Positions 12,959 through 14,246 of a stretch of DNA of 14,246 nt are shown here, piece by piece. The translations under genes were made by a program, and so were the position numbers. This DNA comes from an uncultured Oscillospiraceae bacterium (lineage in GTDB: Bacteria; Bacillota; Clostridia; Oscillospirales; Oscillospiraceae), in contig CAKTZN010000025.1 in assembly GCA_934635545.1 (NCBI GenBank), positions 1-14,246 of the forward strand, read 5' to 3'. How positions within the stretch are numbered: the stretch's first letter is position 1; each line of letters starts with the position of its first letter. Under the pieces are notes generated by a model. That model was given only the letters and a program-made list of their open reading frames with translations, was not told the DNA's origin and ran no database searches.

Positions 12959-13011
12959 ACCGGTACATAAAGGCCCGTTTTGTACCGCAAAACGGGCCTT
13001 TATGTACCGGT
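12959..13011. repeat. 53-bp perfect palindrome with 24-bp arms
   Basis: Arms 12959-12982 and 12988-13011 are exact complements around the loop TACCG. The inner part AAAGGCCCGTTTTG resembles a terminator, but the long extra stem is unusual. It stands 15 bp after the ferredoxin terminator and may be a second terminator or an intergenic palindromic repeat. Confidence 0.75.
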
Positions 13012-13104
13012 CTACGATGCGCAGACAACATTCTGAAACAGCGGGGTGGACGATCCGGGCAGCGGCACGTCATACTGGCACCACAGCGAAAGGAGTGTGA
13101 CCAC

Positions 13105-14028
13105 ATGGATACCATGAAGACCGGCAGCTATCTGGCGGCGCTGCGGAAGGGCACGGGGATGACCCAGCAGGAGGCGGCCGACCGCCTGGGCGTGTCCAAC
13201 AAGACCATCAGCAAATGGGAGAGCGGCGGGGGATTTCCCGATATCTCCATTCTTCCGGCGCTGGCGGAGCTGTACGGCGTCACCGCCGACGACATTCTGG
13301 CAGGCGAGACGGTACGGCGCAATGCCGCCTCCGGCGGCGGACAGGTGGAACGGTATCTGGCCCGCCGGGGTGAGCTGCGGTGGCGCATCGGCTATGCGGC
13401 GGCGGCACTGTGCCTGCTGGCATCGGCCATCTTCCGCGGCTATACATGGAGTCTTCTTCTGTTTGCGGCGGCCGCGGCAGCGCTGTGGATCGGCTGGAGC
13501 ACCTGCTCCGGCGAGGAGCTGCGCCGCCGGTTGGCCATGCTGCTGCCCTGCGCGGCGGTGTTGGTCTGGACATTTTTCAGCTATTTCGGCGCGGTCTCCC
13601 TGGCAGAGGCGCTGACGGCAGCCTATAAAAACGGCAGCCGTGTGGTTCCCGCGCTGAGCTACCGCATCCGTTGGGAGCTGACGCTGCTGCTCTTCCCTGT
13701 GCTATATGCGCTGCTGCGGGGCGCGGCCCGGAAATGGAGCGGCAGCCGCTGTCTGCTGACCCGGCCCTATTTTCAGATCACCGCCGCCGGATGGCTGGCC
13801 TGCGTGGCGGAGGAGATCGTCTGCTGGATCGTGGTCCTGCCGCCGGCCACCGCCTATGCCGCCACCAGCGCGCCCAGCTCCTCCCAGCGATTTCTGACGC
13901 TGGCCCAGGCATACGGCACGGTGTTGGACACCTTCTGGTATCTGCCGGCCATCCTTGTGGCCGCCACCCTTCTGGCGCTGATCATCACGGCCATCATCAG
14001 ATGGAACAGAGGGCTCCGGGCGCAATAG
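13105..14028 (+). CDS. XRE-type HTH regulator with membrane domain
   Basis: A 307-residue protein. An N-terminal XRE HTH (about 6-62, TQQEAADRLGVSNKTISKWESG...FPDISILPALAELYGVTADDIL, described in parts) is followed by a linker and about six hydrophobic segments between 92 and 300 (for example LLLFAAAAAALWIGW and LPAILVAATLLALIITAII). It therefore looks like a membrane-anchored DNA-binding protein, a layout common in Clostridia, where targets are mostly unknown. AAAGGAG lies 9 nt before the ATG at 13105; a second ATG at 13114 is possible. The longer frame from 12940 reads through the palindrome and has no site. No good promoter was seen; TGGACG/CATACT near 13047-13076 is a weak candidate. Confidence 0.85.
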   Translation: MDTMKTGSYLAALRKGTGMTQQEAADRLGVSNKTISKWESGGGFPDISILPALAELYGVTADDILAGETVRRNAASGGGQVERYLARRGELRWRIGYAAAALCLLASAIFRGYTWSLLLFAAAAAALWIGWSTCSGEELRRRLAMLLPCAAVLVWTFFSYFGAVSLAEALTAAYKNGSRVVPALSYRIRWELTLLLFPVLYALLRGAARKWSGSRCLLTRPYFQITAAGWLACVAEEIVCWIVVLPPATAYAATSAPSSSQRFLTLAQAYGTVLDTFWYLPAILVAATLLALIITAIIRWNRGLRAQ

Positions 14029-14058
14029 CATAACGCTTCACTCTCCACTTTTTACTGC

Positions 14059-14095
14059 AAAAAGAGAAGCACCCTGGACGGGTGCTTCTCTTTTT
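14059..14095. terminator. Bidirectional terminator
   Basis: AAAAAGAGAAGCACCC (14059-14074) pairs perfectly with 14080-14095 around TGGAC, continuing into a T-run. It serves the membrane regulator gene and the convergent ileS gene. Confidence 0.85.
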
Positions 14096-14102
14096 TCTTT
14101 TG

Positions 14103-14246
14103 TTACGCCAGGTCGGGGAAGGTCTTGGCCACGGCGGCGCAGCGCGGGCACAGCTCGGGGTGCTGGGCGTCGCTGCCCACGGTGGGCAGCACCTTCCAGC
14201 AGCGCAGGCACTTGGCGCCGCTGGCGGGGCGGACGGCCACGGTCAG
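14103..14246 (-). CDS. ileS: Isoleucyl-tRNA synthetase, C-terminal end (partial)
   Basis: Only the last 47 residues are in the window; the gene runs off the right edge. They carry the C-terminal zinc finger of IleRS: KCLRCW, a spacer containing [12 protein letters not shown], then CPRC, giving the four Cys ligands. This matches the zf-FPG_IleRS pattern of the long bacterial form, in which the finger helps aminoacylation of tRNA-Ile. The stop codon is TAA at 14105-14103, with a shared terminator beyond it. Confidence 0.9.
   Translation of the reverse strand: MTVAVRPASGAKCLRCWKVLPTVGSDAQHPELCPRCAAVAKTFPDLA

Overview
The window looks like chromosome of a fairly GC-rich Gram-positive Clostridia-type bacterium, most probably an Oscillospiraceae-like gut Firmicute. 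The reasons are near-consensus sigma-A promoters with 17-bp spacers, strong AGGAGG-type ribosome binding sites, CCA-encoding tRNA genes, and families such as YitT, DUF368, XRE-S24 and helix-turn-helix membrane proteins. Genus cannot be fixed from this sequence. Two stretches, the restriction-modification locus (about 3400-5270) and the tRNA/repeat/four-helix-bundle stretch (about 10130-11340), are visibly AT-richer than the rest and look acquired or mobile.

Layout. 1-135 is the 3' end of an unidentified gene, closed by a terminator shared with the convergent metal gene. 239-3321 is a heavy-metal module: a P1B-type Zn/Cd/Pb efflux ATPase without its own metal-binding domain, a separate small HMA-domain protein upstream of it, and a divergent regulator fusing an ArsR/SmtB domain to an AraC domain. 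The two directions share an exactly symmetrical overlapping promoter with a palindromic operator. 3405-5262 is a PvuII-like restriction-modification system: convergent endonuclease and N4-cytosine methyltransferase, the latter behind a small XRE controller gene whose promoter lies in a perfect 12-bp-arm palindrome. 5446-7315 is a translationally coupled three-gene operon: a small membrane protein with a His/Asp-rich loop, a DUF368 polyprenyl-phosphate transporter and a PAP2 phosphatase, suggesting undecaprenyl-phosphate recycling.

7389-7770 has no credible gene but is full of nested inverted repeats, including a clean three-way junction, bounded by terminator palindromes; a minus-strand tRNA-Gly follows. 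7892-9606 (minus) holds a lipoprotein and a YitT membrane protein with tandem promoters. 9626-10112 (minus) holds a small sigma-region-4-like protein and its overlapping partner. Then tRNA-Thr and tRNA-Tyr (plus), two 125-bp direct repeats, and a four-helix-bundle (S23/Avd-like) gene.

11203-12644 is a LexA-like self-cleaving XRE-S24 regulator co-oriented with a DJ-1/PfpI protein, preceded by four copies of a 13-bp palindrome spaced 31, 31 and 63 bp, with promoters on both strands inside the array. A small ferredoxin, two strong palindromes, an XRE-type membrane regulator and the 3' end of ileS (minus) close the window. The most unusual items are the phased operator array with its apparently targetless minus-strand promoter, the ArsR-AraC fusion with its mirror-image promoter, the PvuII-like system with a different controller, and the structured intergenic element at 7389-7720.
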